NCBI RefSeq assembly: GCF_900167225.1 | Contig: NZ_FUXH01000009.1 | Span: forward strand, 1-64,000 | Length of the DNA stretch: 64,000 nucleotides | From: Porphyromonas crevioricanis | GTDB taxonomy: Bacteria > Bacteroidota > Bacteroidia > Bacteroidales > Porphyromonadaceae | Direction: 5' to 3' | The notes under the pieces: model-generated | Seen by the model: the letters and a program-made list of their open reading frames with translations, nothing else | Databases searched by the model: none | Told to the model about the DNA's origin: nothing | Translations under genes and position numbers: made by a program | Shown here: one piece after another, positions 37,158-46,855 of the stretch | Layout of the letters: every line of letters starts with the position of its first letter | How positions within the stretch are numbered: position 1 is the first letter of the stretch

Positions 37158-37682
37158 ATGCACACGATTCTTATAAAACCCTTATTCGACGGCTTATTGA
37201 GACATAAAAAGGCCGTGAATAGACAAGCCTTCTGCAGTTTGTTTCTTCTATTGACAGCTCTACTATTGGGGTCTGGACTCGCTTCTGCACAGCAAACGAG
37301 CCCACAAGCTTCTGAAGCAATAATGTGGAAATATCGTAAAAGCTCAAATGCCACTTTCGTACAAGTAGGAGAGACTGCTTTGAGCGAGTATGGAGCACGA
37401 TATTGCCGCACATTGACTCTGCGTCCGGTGAAACTCTCACAACTGAAAAAGATTGAGAAGGCAGTTGCCACCGACAGAGAAGAAGCAAAAGTCGTGAAAG
37501 AAGTAATAGATAAGGGGCGATTGGTATCTGGCTACTATGAATACGAAATCGACCGCCAAGGCTTTAAGAGCTTTCTTATCTATGTCTTCCGTACAGATCA
37601 GTCTGTCTATCTCATCACCTTATCTGGCAAACAAGGAAGTGATGAATTGGCAGAGCAACTAAGATCTAGAGCCGAAGAATGA
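37158..37682 (+). CDS. Exported protein, DUF6108-like
   Basis: A 174-aa protein. A signal peptide with a long N-region ends near GLASAQ (about residue 45). The mature part of about 130 residues has mixed alpha/beta character and ends in a charged helix. It resembles the DUF6108 group found after similar sigma/anti-sigma pairs in Bacteroidales, but this assignment is from memory. It is probably periplasmic and possibly part of the envelope response controlled by the sigma factor. Confidence 0.6.
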   Translation: MHTILIKPLFDGLLRHKKAVNRQAFCSLFLLLTALLLGSGLASAQQTSPQASEAIMWKYRKSSNATFVQVGETALSEYGARYCRTLTLRPVKLSQLKKIEKAVATDREEAKVVKEVIDKGRLVSGYYEYEIDRQGFKSFLIYVFRTDQSVYLITLSGKQGSDELAEQLRSRAEE

Positions 37683-37725
37683 ACTAAAGAAGACAAACCA
37701 AACACCAAAGAAAAATAATATCATC

Positions 37726-38640
37726 ATGAAAACTAAACCAGTACTTTCATCGCTTTCCTTGAGCTTACTTCTGTCCGTCTCGGGTGTTTCGGCTGAAGCT
37801 CAATCTTCTGTCGATACGCTCCGGATGGGCAATCGTACTATTGTGGTCAAGGAGGACAAAAAAAATATCAACGTGCAAATGTTCTCGACAGATCCATCTG
37901 GAAAAAGTTTTGAGAACAAACAGATCTTCAAAGGAGTGTACCTGAACGGACGCAGTATGGAACAACACTATACCAGCTCCATACTGGGGACATTACGAAT
38001 CTCTCTGGAAAAGCCGGTACGACATAAAAAAAGAAAAGAAAAACCTCGCTACATGAGCAAAGTTTTCTCGGCAGGAGGATTTGGTTTGGGAGCTGCCATC
38101 TTACTCGGAGACGGGAAAGAGCATTTGCTCAATGCCGCATCCTTGCGTTATACCATAGGTTTGGCTTCAATATCAATGCCTCTAAGCAAACACTGGGTAT
38201 TCAAACCTGGGGCGAACATCGAGTTCAACTCAATCCACATGGACAAGGACTATGCCTACCATCAGCAACAAGATAAGACAGTCTTACTTCCTGCTCCTGA
38301 AGGAGAAAAATACAAAACTAGCCGCCTACATATCACCTATCTTACTTTCCCAATCATGATACGCTATCGTACCGGAGAATACCTGAATTTCGGTATTGAT
38401 TTTGGTCCCGAACTAAAAATTCGCACAGCTTCCAGCTCCAAAGTTTGGCATAGAGGCCAGAACGGATACACCAAATTAGGATCAGACTTATTCCTAAACA
38501 CGGTAGGCGTGGGTCTAAGAGCACAAGTTTCACACGGAAATATAGGCTTCTACGGCACCTATGATTTGACACCGACCTTCAGGAATGGGTATGGTCCCAG
38601 CAACAATATATTGTCAGTGGGAGCTTTCCTAAATCTATAA
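37726..38640 (+). CDS. Outer-membrane beta-barrel protein
   Basis: A 304-aa protein with a signal peptide ending at AEAQ (about 26). The mature protein has alternating hydrophobic strands typical of an outer-membrane beta-barrel (PorT-like superfamily) and ends in a hydrophobic final strand, NNILSVGAFLNL. A very basic stretch, HKKRKEKPRY at about 99-108, is unusual. It is the last gene of the ECF operon and the obvious candidate for an envelope target of that sigma factor. Confidence 0.7.
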   Translation: MKTKPVLSSLSLSLLLSVSGVSAEAQSSVDTLRMGNRTIVVKEDKKNINVQMFSTDPSGKSFENKQIFKGVYLNGRSMEQHYTSSILGTLRISLEKPVRHKKRKEKPRYMSKVFSAGGFGLGAAILLGDGKEHLLNAASLRYTIGLASISMPLSKHWVFKPGANIEFNSIHMDKDYAYHQQQDKTVLLPAPEGEKYKTSRLHITYLTFPIMIRYRTGEYLNFGIDFGPELKIRTASSSKVWHRGQNGYTKLGSDLFLNTVGVGLRAQVSHGNIGFYGTYDLTPTFRNGYGPSNNILSVGAFLNL

Positions 38641-38672
38641 GAATAAAACTCCTTAATTTTCATAGCTTTCCG

Positions 38673-38714
38673 GCCAAGGGTTACTCGATTTGAGGGTAAT
38701 TCTTGGCTTTTTTT
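38673..38714 (+). terminator. Strong intrinsic terminator of the ECF operon
   Basis: A long stem (GCCAAG..TTAC with its complement, ending CTTGGC at 38702-38707) is followed by seven T at 38708-38714. It sits in the gap between convergent transcripts (OMP gene and mnmA). Confidence 0.85.
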
Positions 38715-38736
38715 GCAGGTCTACTTCCTATATCCC

Positions 38737-39900
38737 CTACCTGCCAGCCGTAATCATACCACTACCAAGACAGAGTCTGTGGTCCAAGTCATACACCACT
38801 CCGTATTGCCCGGGAGCTATGCCTTGCACAGGTTCATCGCTTTTAATGCGAAAGCCATGATCTCCCAAAGGGGATAGAGTCCCCCCGATAAACTCCGGTG
38901 TATGACGAATCTTAAAACTGATACACACTGGTGCCAACGAAGAAAAAATACCCTGTCTAAGTTGCTGTATAGAAAAATCCGGCCAGAGGTTTGCAGATCC
39001 GCTGATAAAATCGAACTGAGCCATATCAATCTCTCGCCCATACTGATCTGCTGGATCATATCCTCGACTCACCAAAATGATATTGCGCTTGGTATCCTTT
39101 TTTACGACAAACCAAGGGCCTCCACTCAGTCCCAACCCTTTACGCTGACCTATAGTATGAAACCAATAACCTCGGTGTGTGCCTATTGTCTTACCTGTCT
39201 CCCGATCAATAATACGCCCAGGTTTCTCTCCCAGATAGCGACGAATGAAATCATTGTAATTCACCTTCCCTAAAAAACAGATCCCTTGACTATCCCTTCG
39301 CTTGGCCGATGGAATGCGAGCTGCCTCAGCTATATCTCGTACTTCTGACTTCATCAAGTGGCCAATGGGAAAAAGTAGTTTGGAGACTTGGGCAAAGTTG
39401 ATCTGAGCCAAAAAATCTGTTTGATCTTTAATGGGATCCTTAGCCGTGGAGAGATAGCAGCAATCATCTATATAGGTCGTGGTAGCATAGTGTCCGGTGG
39501 CAATATAATCAAAATGATGCCCCCATTTTTCCTCGAAACAACCAAATTTGATCAGTTTGTTGCACATGACGTCGGGGTTGGGGGTCAACCCTCTTTTGAC
39601 TGTATCTATCGTATAGGAAACGACTTTCTCCCAGTACTCCTGATGCAGAGAAACAACATCCATAGGCAATCCATACTTGCGAGCAAGCAGAGTAGTTAGC
39701 TCAATATCCTCCTCCGCAGGACAATCGACAAAGCCATCTTCGTCCTGCATACCAATACGGATATAGAAGATATGGGGCTTGAAACCAGCCTCTACCAGTC
39801 GATGAACTACCACTGAGCTATCAACCCCTCCGCTGACCAAAGCGGCTACAGAGGGTACACGACCTTGGTGCCGTGCGAGTATTTCCTGCAAATCAGTCAT
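38737..39900 (-). CDS. mnmA: tRNA-specific 2-thiouridylase
   Basis: A 387-aa enzyme that thiolates U34 of tRNA Lys, Glu and Gln. The ATP pyrophosphatase loop is SGGVDSSVV (about 23-31). The two catalytic cysteines are in [12 protein letters not shown] and DSQGICFLG. It follows argS by 6 bp on the minus strand. The window's only tRNA, tRNA-Lys(UUU), is a substrate of this enzyme. Confidence 0.96.
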   Translation of the reverse strand: MTDLQEILARHQGRVPSVAALVSGGVDSSVVVHRLVEAGFKPHIFYIRIGMQDEDGFVDCPAEEDIELTTLLARKYGLPMDVVSLHQEYWEKVVSYTIDTVKRGLTPNPDVMCNKLIKFGCFEEKWGHHFDYIATGHYATTTYIDDCCYLSTAKDPIKDQTDFLAQINFAQVSKLLFPIGHLMKSEVRDIAEAARIPSAKRRDSQGICFLGKVNYNDFIRRYLGEKPGRIIDRETGKTIGTHRGYWFHTIGQRKGLGLSGGPWFVVKKDTKRNIILVSRGYDPADQYGREIDMAQFDFISGSANLWPDFSIQQLRQGIFSSLAPVCISFKIRHTPEFIGGTLSPLGDHGFRIKSDEPVQGIAPGQYGVVYDLDHRLCLGSGMITAGR

Positions 39901-39906
39901 AACTTC

Positions 39907-41706
39907 CTACATACGTTCTGGCATCTCAATACCAAGCAATCCCATTGCCTGCTTGAGGATAGAGGCAAATGAGCGACTTAACTCCAAGCGTAGGAAACGC
40001 AATTGAGGGTTTTCCTCCTTGAGTACCGGAGAGTCGTGATAGAACTGATTGTATTCTTTCACCAAATCGTAGCAATAATTCGCAATGAGAGCAGGGCTAT
40101 AGTTCTTGGCTGCCTCAGACAAGACTTCTGGATATTCACTAAGCATTTGTATCAAACTCTCTTCCTTAGGCGAAAGAATAAGATCTGCAGGAAGGGGACC
40201 TTCTACAGCCAAGCCCTGTTCTTTGGCTTTGACTGTGAGTGAGCGGACACGTGCGTACGCATATTGGATAAACGAGGCTGTATTGCCGTTAAAGTCGATG
40301 CTTTCTTTAGGGTTAAAAGTCATATTCTTACGTGGGTCAACCTTGAGAATAAAATATTTCAAGGCCCCCAAACCAACACGACGTGCTACCTCGGCGGCTT
40401 CTTTGGGTTCCATCTCAGCCCCTTTGCCCATCTCTTGTGCAATAGAGGCTGCAGCTGCAACCATTTCATCCATAAGATCGTCAGCATCCACCACAGTACC
40501 CTCACGACTCTTCATCTTCCCTTCTGGAAGTTCTACCATACCATAGCTAAAATGCACTAGCCCCTTGCCAAAAGCAAAGCCCAATTTGTCCAAAAGGATA
40601 CTCAAGACCTTGAAGTGATAGTCTTGTTCATTGCCCACCACATATATCATCTTGTCGATAGGGTAATCCGCAAAACGCATCTTGGCTGTACCTATATCCT
40701 GAGTCATGTAGACGGAGGTTCCATCTGCTCGCAACAAGATCTTTCGATCGAGGCCATCACATGTGAGATCTGCCCAAACGGATCCATCAGGATCTTTCAC
40801 AAAAAGATTCTCGGCCAAACCTCTCAATACTTCTTCTTTTCCTCGCAAGTAGGTATCACTCTCGTAATAAATCTTGTCGAAATCGACCCCTAATCTTTTA
40901 TAAGTTTCATTGAAGCCCGTATACACCCAGTTGTTCATTTTCTCCCAAAGAGCTCTCACCTCGGTATTGCCAGCTTCCCACAAGCGCAACATTTGACGAG
41001 CCTCCTGCATCAGAGGGGATTCTACTTCGGCCTGTTCTTTGGTCAAACCTTGCTCCATCAATGTGGCAACCTCGGCCTTGTAATGCTTATCGAACAGCAC
41101 ATAGAAATCACCGACCAAATGATCCCCTTTGATACCGGAAGACTGCGGAGTACAACCCTCACCCCACTTCTGCCAAGCCAACATCGACTTACAAATATGT
41201 ATGCCTCTATCATTCACTATATTGGTCTTAACAACGCGATAACCGGCTGCCTCAAGGATCCGAGATAAGCTATACCCAAGCAAGTTATTCCTTACATGAC
41301 CCAGATGCAATGGTTTGTTTGTGTTGGGAGATGAGTATTCGATCATTACAAGAGGAGATTGGTCTGTAACCCACTTATGACCGTATCTCTCCGAAGCTAA
41401 AATATCGGATAGGAGAGCTAACCAAAGTCGAGATGCAATAGTCAGATTTAGAAAGCCTTTCACCACCTCACAGGCAACAACTACATCCGAAGCATTCTTC
41501 AAAAGGTAACTGCCAATTTCTTCGGCTGTCAGCTGAGGATTCTTACGAGAAATCTTGAGAAGAGGGAAAGCAACCAAAGTGAGGTGACCAGTAAACTCTC
41601 GTCTTGTTTTTTGAAGCTGCAATAAATCAGCAGCCGGACGTACACCATAGAGAGCTTCTACGGCATCACTTATCTTGGAAATGAGAATATCATTGATCTT
41701 TATCAT
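39907..41706 (-). CDS. argS: Arginyl-tRNA synthetase
   Basis: A 599-aa class I synthetase. The HIGH-type motif is HLGHVRNN and the KMSKS-type loop is EGKMKSREG. An N-terminal Arg-S additional domain (about 1-110) and a C-terminal DALR anticodon-binding domain complete the expected architecture. It lies 11 bp after rsmD on the minus strand. Confidence 0.97.
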   Translation of the reverse strand: MIKINDILISKISDAVEALYGVRPAADLLQLQKTRREFTGHLTLVAFPLLKISRKNPQLTAEEIGSYLLKNASDVVVACEVVKGFLNLTIASRLWLALLSDILASERYGHKWVTDQSPLVMIEYSSPNTNKPLHLGHVRNNLLGYSLSRILEAAGYRVVKTNIVNDRGIHICKSMLAWQKWGEGCTPQSSGIKGDHLVGDFYVLFDKHYKAEVATLMEQGLTKEQAEVESPLMQEARQMLRLWEAGNTEVRALWEKMNNWVYTGFNETYKRLGVDFDKIYYESDTYLRGKEEVLRGLAENLFVKDPDGSVWADLTCDGLDRKILLRADGTSVYMTQDIGTAKMRFADYPIDKMIYVVGNEQDYHFKVLSILLDKLGFAFGKGLVHFSYGMVELPEGKMKSREGTVVDADDLMDEMVAAAASIAQEMGKGAEMEPKEAAEVARRVGLGALKYFILKVDPRKNMTFNPKESIDFNGNTASFIQYAYARVRSLTVKAKEQGLAVEGPLPADLILSPKEESLIQMLSEYPEVLSEAAKNYSPALIANYCYDLVKEYNQFYHDSPVLKEENPQLRFLRLELSRSFASILKQAMGLLGIEMPERM

Positions 41707-41717
41707 GGTTCGAATAT

Positions 41718-42275
41718 TTAATCTGAAATAACTGAAGGAGAGAAGAAAGAAAAGTTGACTGATCCGTATTTACGATGAGCCGTAAACTGAGGCATTTCTC
41801 GAAAAGAATAGTTGCCAGGATGTTCTAAAACCAGCACCCCATCCGGCTTCAAGAGACCGGCCTCAAATATCTTGATCGGGATAGAAGGTAATTGCTCCAA
41901 AGCATAAGGAGGATCAGCAAATATCAAGTCGAAAACCTCTGAAAAGGATCGCTTAGAGATGTATCGCAAAGCATCACCCACAACCAATTTGAGTTGGTCC
42001 CGACAATTTAGTTTTTCGGCTACAGAAGCTATAAATCGGGCATGCTCTTTCCGTTCTTCAATCGCAACCACCCGATCTGCCCCACGAGAAATGAGTTCAA
42101 AAGCAATACTTCCCGTTCCGCTAAAAAGATCCAAAGCTGTTATACCCTCAAAATCAACGGTATTAGATAACACATTGAACAAATTCTCTTTGGCAAAATC
42201 AGTAGTCGGCCTAGCTTTAAATGTATTTGGCACATCAAACCGGCGATGTTTGTATAAACCCGAGATAATACGCAT
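41718..42275 (-). CDS. rsmD: 16S rRNA (guanine966-N2)-methyltransferase
   Basis: A 185-aa SAM methyltransferase. It begins MRIISGLYKHRRF, has ALDLFSGTGSIAFELISRG as the SAM site, and LIFADPPYALEQLP, whose DPPY is the base-binding catalytic motif. It starts 3 bp after the DUF3822 gene. Confidence 0.93.
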   Translation of the reverse strand: MRIISGLYKHRRFDVPNTFKARPTTDFAKENLFNVLSNTVDFEGITALDLFSGTGSIAFELISRGADRVVAIEERKEHARFIASVAEKLNCRDQLKLVVGDALRYISKRSFSEVFDLIFADPPYALEQLPSIPIKIFEAGLLKPDGVLVLEHPGNYSFREMPQFTAHRKYGSVNFSFFSPSVISD

Positions 42276-42278
42276 AAG

Positions 42279-43076
42279 TCAGCCCAAGTTAATCTTGCTG
42301 ATAAACTTCTCCAATAATTGCTCCAAGCGGCAGGCTGTCGCCTGTAAAGCTTGCTCATCCGGATGAATGAACAATCGGTCCTCACTTTGACTGCAATTAT
42401 AATTACGCCACAGCAACATCACATAATAAAGCAACTCTTCGGCCGATTCTGTCAAGCTCAAAGAGAGAGGGAATGAATTGGCAAAGATCAACTCTCCCTC
42501 TTCAAATAGAAGGCAGTCCAGAGCTGTCGGGCGCAAAATCATACTCAATAATTTTCGCCCATATTTGCGTGCCAAAAGTCCCTGTTCAGAGATAAAAGGA
42601 GAAAGAAAAGCCTCGGGCTCCACAACAAGCATGGAGCGACGAAGAAACTGCAATAGGGATTTATCGGCAGCAGAAACCAGCAATTTCTGCTTATCAGGGA
42701 GTTCACTGGTATACACTTCCCAATCCTCAGCCCTACCTACCGAATATTCATCAGCAATGGGCCGTAGCCACAGAGCAGCACTACCCTCCTGATAGAGGTC
42801 GGCCGGCACAAGGGTATAAACCAATGGCTCATACAAAACCCGAACTGAATGATAAGGATAGCTCAAGAAAGGATAACGAAAATACAGGTCCTCCACTGCC
42901 GATTTATAGCTTGGGAATCCTGACTGCAGAGAGTATTCATCGGAATAGACCTGCTCTCCGGTATCCCTGCTATATAACACAAAAGCGAGTCCACCCACTC
43001 TTAAGCGGATGGACACACTATATTGCTCTGCCGTCTCGGCTCTGAGCAGAGATGGGAAACGAGCAAGTAGGGACAT
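42279..43076 (-). CDS. DUF3822 family protein
   Basis: A 265-aa cytoplasmic protein of the Bacteroidetes DUF3822 family, which has an actin-like/ASKHA appearance. No catalytic motif can be pointed to. It is consistently found beside rsmD in this phylum. Its ATG shares one base with the stop codon of the gene before it (TAATG). Confidence 0.75.
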   Translation of the reverse strand: MSLLARFPSLLRAETAEQYSVSIRLRVGGLAFVLYSRDTGEQVYSDEYSLQSGFPSYKSAVEDLYFRYPFLSYPYHSVRVLYEPLVYTLVPADLYQEGSAALWLRPIADEYSVGRAEDWEVYTSELPDKQKLLVSAADKSLLQFLRRSMLVVEPEAFLSPFISEQGLLARKYGRKLLSMILRPTALDCLLFEEGELIFANSFPLSLSLTESAEELLYYVMLLWRNYNCSQSEDRLFIHPDEQALQATACRLEQLLEKFISKINLG

Positions 43077-43714
43077 TATTCCCAGTTACCCGTATTCTTG
43101 ACTTCTTCGAGAGAACCTATAACCAATCCGGGAAAGCCTTTCACTCGCTCTTCCGAAGCGCGAATCTTCTGCTGGAGGATTACATGATCCATATCTCCCA
43201 AGTAATCTACAAACTTCACATAAGCTCTATATACAGGAACAGCGATTGTATCATTCCCTACTTCTTGATTGATACTACCGGTCTCAATAGTAATTTTCTT
43301 GTCCGAAGAACCCGGTACATCAAGCAAATTGTCAGGAGTAATGCCACTACCTACGAGCAACGTATCTATCACAGGTACCCAGACTGTATCACGGCGCAGC
43401 AGACCCTGCCGTGCAGCCTCACGCTCACTCAGACCTTTGTCTCGCATATCATCGGTGTACTCACCTTCGGCGTTGATATAGTAGATACGGCCTTCTTGGA
43501 AGAACCAACGCAAATGTGCAGCATCGGCATACTTTCCAAATATACCCTCATAAGCCTGTTGCAAAGTGGCAATACCCTTCAATTGCTTTTGGATAAGTAC
43601 TTCACGCTCTTTCTGCTTCTTGTCAAATTGCACCGGGGTAAGGATGCTCATTACAGTGAGGTAAATCATTACCAAGGCTGCGATACCTACTAATACTTTG
43701 ATCAGCTTGTTCAT
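43076..43714 (-). CDS. Uncharacterised single-pass membrane protein
   Basis: A 212-aa protein with one N-terminal membrane helix (about 4-27, LIKVLVGIAALVMIYLTVMSIL), a coiled segment (KKQKEREVLIQKQLKGIATLQ) and a periplasmic domain. The coiled start and helix recall pilin- or T2SS-like proteins, but I see no prepilin cleavage site and give no function. It is first in the minus-strand operon leading to mnmA. A TATATTTG box reads on the minus strand at 43791-43798. Confidence 0.65.
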   Translation of the reverse strand: MNKLIKVLVGIAALVMIYLTVMSILTPVQFDKKQKEREVLIQKQLKGIATLQQAYEGIFGKYADAAHLRWFFQEGRIYYINAEGEYTDDMRDKGLSEREAARQGLLRRDTVWVPVIDTLLVGSGITPDNLLDVPGSSDKKITIETGSINQEVGNDTIAVPVYRAYVKFVDYLGDMDHVILQQKIRASEERVKGFPGLVIGSLEEVKNTGNWE

Positions 43715-43808
43715 TGGTTATCTTTGATTGATTATTTCTGTCTATGGCTGGGGTAGCCCTATTCTTGAGATAAGACTAACTTAGCAACTGCAAATATATG
43801 ATTTTAGT

Positions 43809-45224
43809 ATGATAGCGCATTCTCTGTCCGAACAAATCGTTGGAAATATGCCTTTCACTCCCACGGTGTCGCAACTCTCCGCTATAGATATCTTTACTCA
43901 CTTTCTTGCCGACCCATCTCCTTACTCGGTTTTCGTGCTTTCCGGCTATGCTGGTACGGGTAAGACAAGTTTGGTCTCCAGCATTGTACAGACCCTCTCT
44001 ATATCCGGTATTGCTATTTGCTTAATGGCACCCACCGGTCGTGCGGCCAAGATCTTGAGCACAAGAGCAAAACGCGATGCTTATACGATTCATAGGATCA
44101 TATACAAATCTTCTGCTGCCATGCTTGAGGAAGGAGGATCTTTCTCTCTAGTTAAAGAAGGGCGTTCCGGTAGCCTCTATGTGGTAGATGAAGCTTCCAT
44201 GATAGGACAAGAAGGAAGTAACTCGGGGCTTTTTGGAAGTGGAGACTTATTGACTGATCTGCTGGCATACGTAATCGGAACTGATACAGCCAAACTGATT
44301 CTGGTGGGAGACACAGCACAGTTGCCTCCCGTTGGCTCCAATATATCACCGGCTCTTGACACAAACCTTCTGACAGATCGATACGGATTACACATCTACA
44401 GTGCCTCTCTCACCGATGTAATTCGGCAAAAGCAAGAGTCCGGGATCTTAGCCAATGCCACGTTACTGAGGGATCTACTAGATAATGGAGAACAAATACT
44501 GCTGCACAACTGCTATGCAGACACTCACTTCATCGGAGGAGCTGAGCTAATAGAGTCGATCGATTCGGCCTATCGGCGATACGGACGAGAAGACGTACTC
44601 GTTGTTTGTTATTCCAACAAACGAGCTTTAGCCTACAATCTGGGTATTCGTGCTCAGGTACTGGATCTTGAAGAAGAACTTGTGAGAGGAGATAGATTGG
44701 TTGTCGTGCGGAATAATTATGCATACGCTCAAAACCGAGACAAGACTGATTTTTTAGCGAATGGAGAAATCGTAGAAATCCGACGACTGGGGAAATATCA
44801 CGAACTGTACGAAAAAAGATTTGTAGAAGCAGATATCTATCTGGAGGATAGAGACAGTGAACTGACTGTAATGCTACTACTCGATACCCTTGCTACCGAA
44901 AGTGCACATATGACACAGGGAGAGCGAGAAGCGTTCTACCAAAACGTCTTGGCCGACTATCAAGAAGAAGCCTCTGTGGTCAAATGCCGAGAGTTGGTAC
45001 GCAAAAATCCTTACTGGCAAGCTCTTGAGGTGAAATATGCCTATGCACTCACCTGTCACAAAGCCCAAGGAGGACAATGGCCATGTATCTTTATTGATAT
45101 GGGACTCGTAAGCTTAATGGAGAGAGACAACAGCCTGTTGCGCTGGCTATATACGGCATTGACAAGAGCTACACAAGAAGTTTTTTTCGTGAACACGCCG
45201 GAGTCTATGATTTCTCATTCTTAA
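43809..45224 (+). CDS. RecD-like ATP-dependent helicase (UvrD/SF1B type)
   Basis: A 471-aa helicase. Walker A is GYAGTGKTSL, motif II VVDEASMIG, motif III LVGDTAQLPPVG, and the C-terminal UvrD_C_2 segment has TCHKAQGGQWPCIF and WLYTALTRAT. It is much shorter than RecD2 and closer to Dda-type helicases. It probably acts in replication or repair. The first ATG (43809) gives a 16-residue lead, and an alternative is the ATG at residue 14 (MPFTPT). It diverges from the preceding gene across 94 bp. Confidence 0.88.
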   Translation: MIAHSLSEQIVGNMPFTPTVSQLSAIDIFTHFLADPSPYSVFVLSGYAGTGKTSLVSSIVQTLSISGIAICLMAPTGRAAKILSTRAKRDAYTIHRIIYKSSAAMLEEGGSFSLVKEGRSGSLYVVDEASMIGQEGSNSGLFGSGDLLTDLLAYVIGTDTAKLILVGDTAQLPPVGSNISPALDTNLLTDRYGLHIYSASLTDVIRQKQESGILANATLLRDLLDNGEQILLHNCYADTHFIGGAELIESIDSAYRRYGREDVLVVCYSNKRALAYNLGIRAQVLDLEEELVRGDRLVVVRNNYAYAQNRDKTDFLANGEIVEIRRLGKYHELYEKRFVEADIYLEDRDSELTVMLLLDTLATESAHMTQGEREAFYQNVLADYQEEASVVKCRELVRKNPYWQALEVKYAYALTCHKAQGGQWPCIFIDMGLVSLMERDNSLLRWLYTALTRATQEVFFVNTPESMISHS

Positions 45225-45285
45225 AACACAATACTTCTCCGAATCCCGTTTTTTCACTTGATACTGGAATGTGCAAAGTGCAAGA

Positions 45286-45316
45286 TTTGCATATTCAAAA
45301 TATTCACTTACCTTTG
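45286..45316 (+). promoter_or_regulatory. Canonical Bacteroidetes promoter of tRNA-Lys
   Basis: TTTG at 45286-45289, 19 bp spacer, TACCTTTG at 45309-45316. This is the consensus -33/-7 arrangement. Transcription would begin near 45322, giving a 5' leader of about 55 nt. Confidence 0.8.
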
Positions 45317-45376
45317 CACCGCTTGTGAGAGCAATATCGACCTGGGAAGGCACGTTATCTCACACGGCTTTTGGTT

Positions 45377-45449
45377 GAATCGCTAGCTCAGTAGGTAGAG
45401 CACATCCCTTTTAAGGATGGGGTCCTGGGTTCGAACCCCAGGCGGTTCA
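45377..45449 (+). tRNA. tRNA-Lys (anticodon UUU)
   Basis: 73 nt. The acceptor stem GAATCGC pairs with GCGGTTC (one G-U) and A is the discriminator base. The anticodon stem CATCC/GGATG encloses CTTTTAA with anticodon TTT. The T arm is CTGGG-TTCGAAC-CCCAG. CCA is not encoded. Confidence 0.97.
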
Positions 45450-45460
45450 CAGACAGAGTG

Positions 45461-45485
45461 AAGGGGCTTGTCGCCCCTTTTTTTG
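45461..45485 (+). terminator. Terminator of tRNA-Lys
   Basis: AAGGGGC and GCCCCTT form a 7-bp stem followed by T7, 12 bp after the tRNA. Confidence 0.9.
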
Positions 45486-45806
45486 TTACTCAAATCCTCT
45501 CCCGACGCTATTACACAATCATTCCTCTCTTCTCTGCTCTCCTTTCTCTTTGGAGACTCGTCCAAATGAATCTATTTTGTGATGAGACAACAATCACTAA
45601 TCACATCCTGAAACCTCTGCACAAGCTACAAAGAGACTGTTTCGGCAAACTTTGAGTCAAACCTGCAGAACCCCGTAATGACAAACATAGACAATGAACG
45701 GCAAAAGAAGTATGCCTTCGGGCATGCAACCAGACCCGAAGGCCAATTAACGACACAACAAGTACTGCTTTGTGCAATGATCTCTTTCTGAGAGAAGCGC
45801 ACTACA
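45486..45806 (-). terminator. Gap between tRNA-Lys and ribD, with the ribD terminator hairpin
   Basis: No gene seen. A 9-bp perfect stem, GCCTTCGGG at 45714-45722 with 45735-45743, lies about 65 bp past the ribD stop and on the minus strand is followed by a T-rich stretch. It is the likely ribD terminator. Confidence 0.6.
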
Positions 45807-46835
45807 CTAAGGCAAATTCGGAGCTTTGATCCCTTCTTGACCGAGGTATTCCCTCCCTTTTTCTCTCTCAATTCGATCAAATAACCTTTCCTTAATAAAT
45901 AGGTCAAGAACTTGGCGTCCTCCTTCTACCAAAAGGCTGTGAATGCCTCGCTCACATAACTGTCTCAAAATATCAGCCAGAGGTAAGTTTGAGTCTCCAT
46001 ACAGGATCAAGTCTACTCTATCTTTTTCAAGGGAAAGCAAATCCTGCTGATCTGCCTGAGCAGAGCAAATAGCTATGAGAGGCTTATGAGATGAAGTTGC
46101 CAGGCGAGACTGCTCCCTTAAAAAGCAGTCTATGGGGATACGAGCCGACCGAGACAATACGATAGCTTGTGGAGAAGGCCCCCACCAAAGACGGTTATTC
46201 AGTTTAGGATTATCCATCCTCAATGTATTCCCTCCTACCAAAATAGCATCATGCTGTGACCGCAACTTATGCACCATCCGTTGCCTCCACGGGCTACTGA
46301 TTTGCAAGGCGGGTTCATCAGGTTGATAGCGCAACCGATCTATGTACCCATCAGCTGTCTCGGCCCACTTGAGAGTGATGTAAGGGCGCTGCTTGCATAC
46401 AGCTGTTAGAAAAGCCCGATTGAGGCTCTCTGCTTCTTTTTGCATCAAACCAATCTCTACCTCGATCCCTGCCCGACGCAACTTTTCTATTCCTCGTCCG
46501 GAGACCTTTGGGAAAGGATCTTGCATGGCAATAATCACCCTCGGAATTCCCTGCTCAATAATCAAATCGGCACAAGGTGGAGTTTTTCCATAGTGCGAAC
46601 ATGGCTCCAGAGTAACATATAAAGTACTATGTGTCAAATCTTTTCCGGAAGCAGCACGAATTGCCAAAATCTCAGCATGCGGTTCTCCGGCTCGGTGATG
46701 GTACCCTTCACCTAATATCCGACCATCTCTCTCATCCACTACCACAGCTCCCACCATCGGATTGGGAGCAGTACAACCCTCAGCTAACCGAGCCAAATCC
46801 AGTGCTCGACGCATAAACTGCTGTTTTGTACTCAT
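45807..46835 (-). CDS. ribD: Bifunctional riboflavin deaminase/reductase
   Basis: A 342-aa enzyme for steps 2 and 3 of riboflavin synthesis. The deaminase half (about 1-145) has the zinc site PHAEILAI plus EPCSHYGKTPPC. The reductase half has TLKWAETADGYI and ILVGGNTLRMDNP. It is a single gene here, divergent from prmC with only 20 bp between the start codons. Confidence 0.94.
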   Translation of the reverse strand: MSTKQQFMRRALDLARLAEGCTAPNPMVGAVVVDERDGRILGEGYHHRAGEPHAEILAIRAASGKDLTHSTLYVTLEPCSHYGKTPPCADLIIEQGIPRVIIAMQDPFPKVSGRGIEKLRRAGIEVEIGLMQKEAESLNRAFLTAVCKQRPYITLKWAETADGYIDRLRYQPDEPALQISSPWRQRMVHKLRSQHDAILVGGNTLRMDNPKLNNRLWWGPSPQAIVLSRSARIPIDCFLREQSRLATSSHKPLIAICSAQADQQDLLSLEKDRVDLILYGDSNLPLADILRQLCERGIHSLLVEGGRQVLDLFIKERLFDRIEREKGREYLGQEGIKAPNLP

Positions 46836-46840
46836 ATTGC

Positions 46841-46848
46841 TACTTTTG
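46841..46848 (+). promoter_or_regulatory. TACTTTTG -7 box immediately before prmC
   Basis: A TAnnTTTG match 8 bp upstream of the chosen prmC ATG, overlapping the ribD translation start region. A transcript from it would be almost leaderless. No -33 at the standard distance. Confidence 0.4.
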
Positions 46849-46855
46849 TCTTTCG

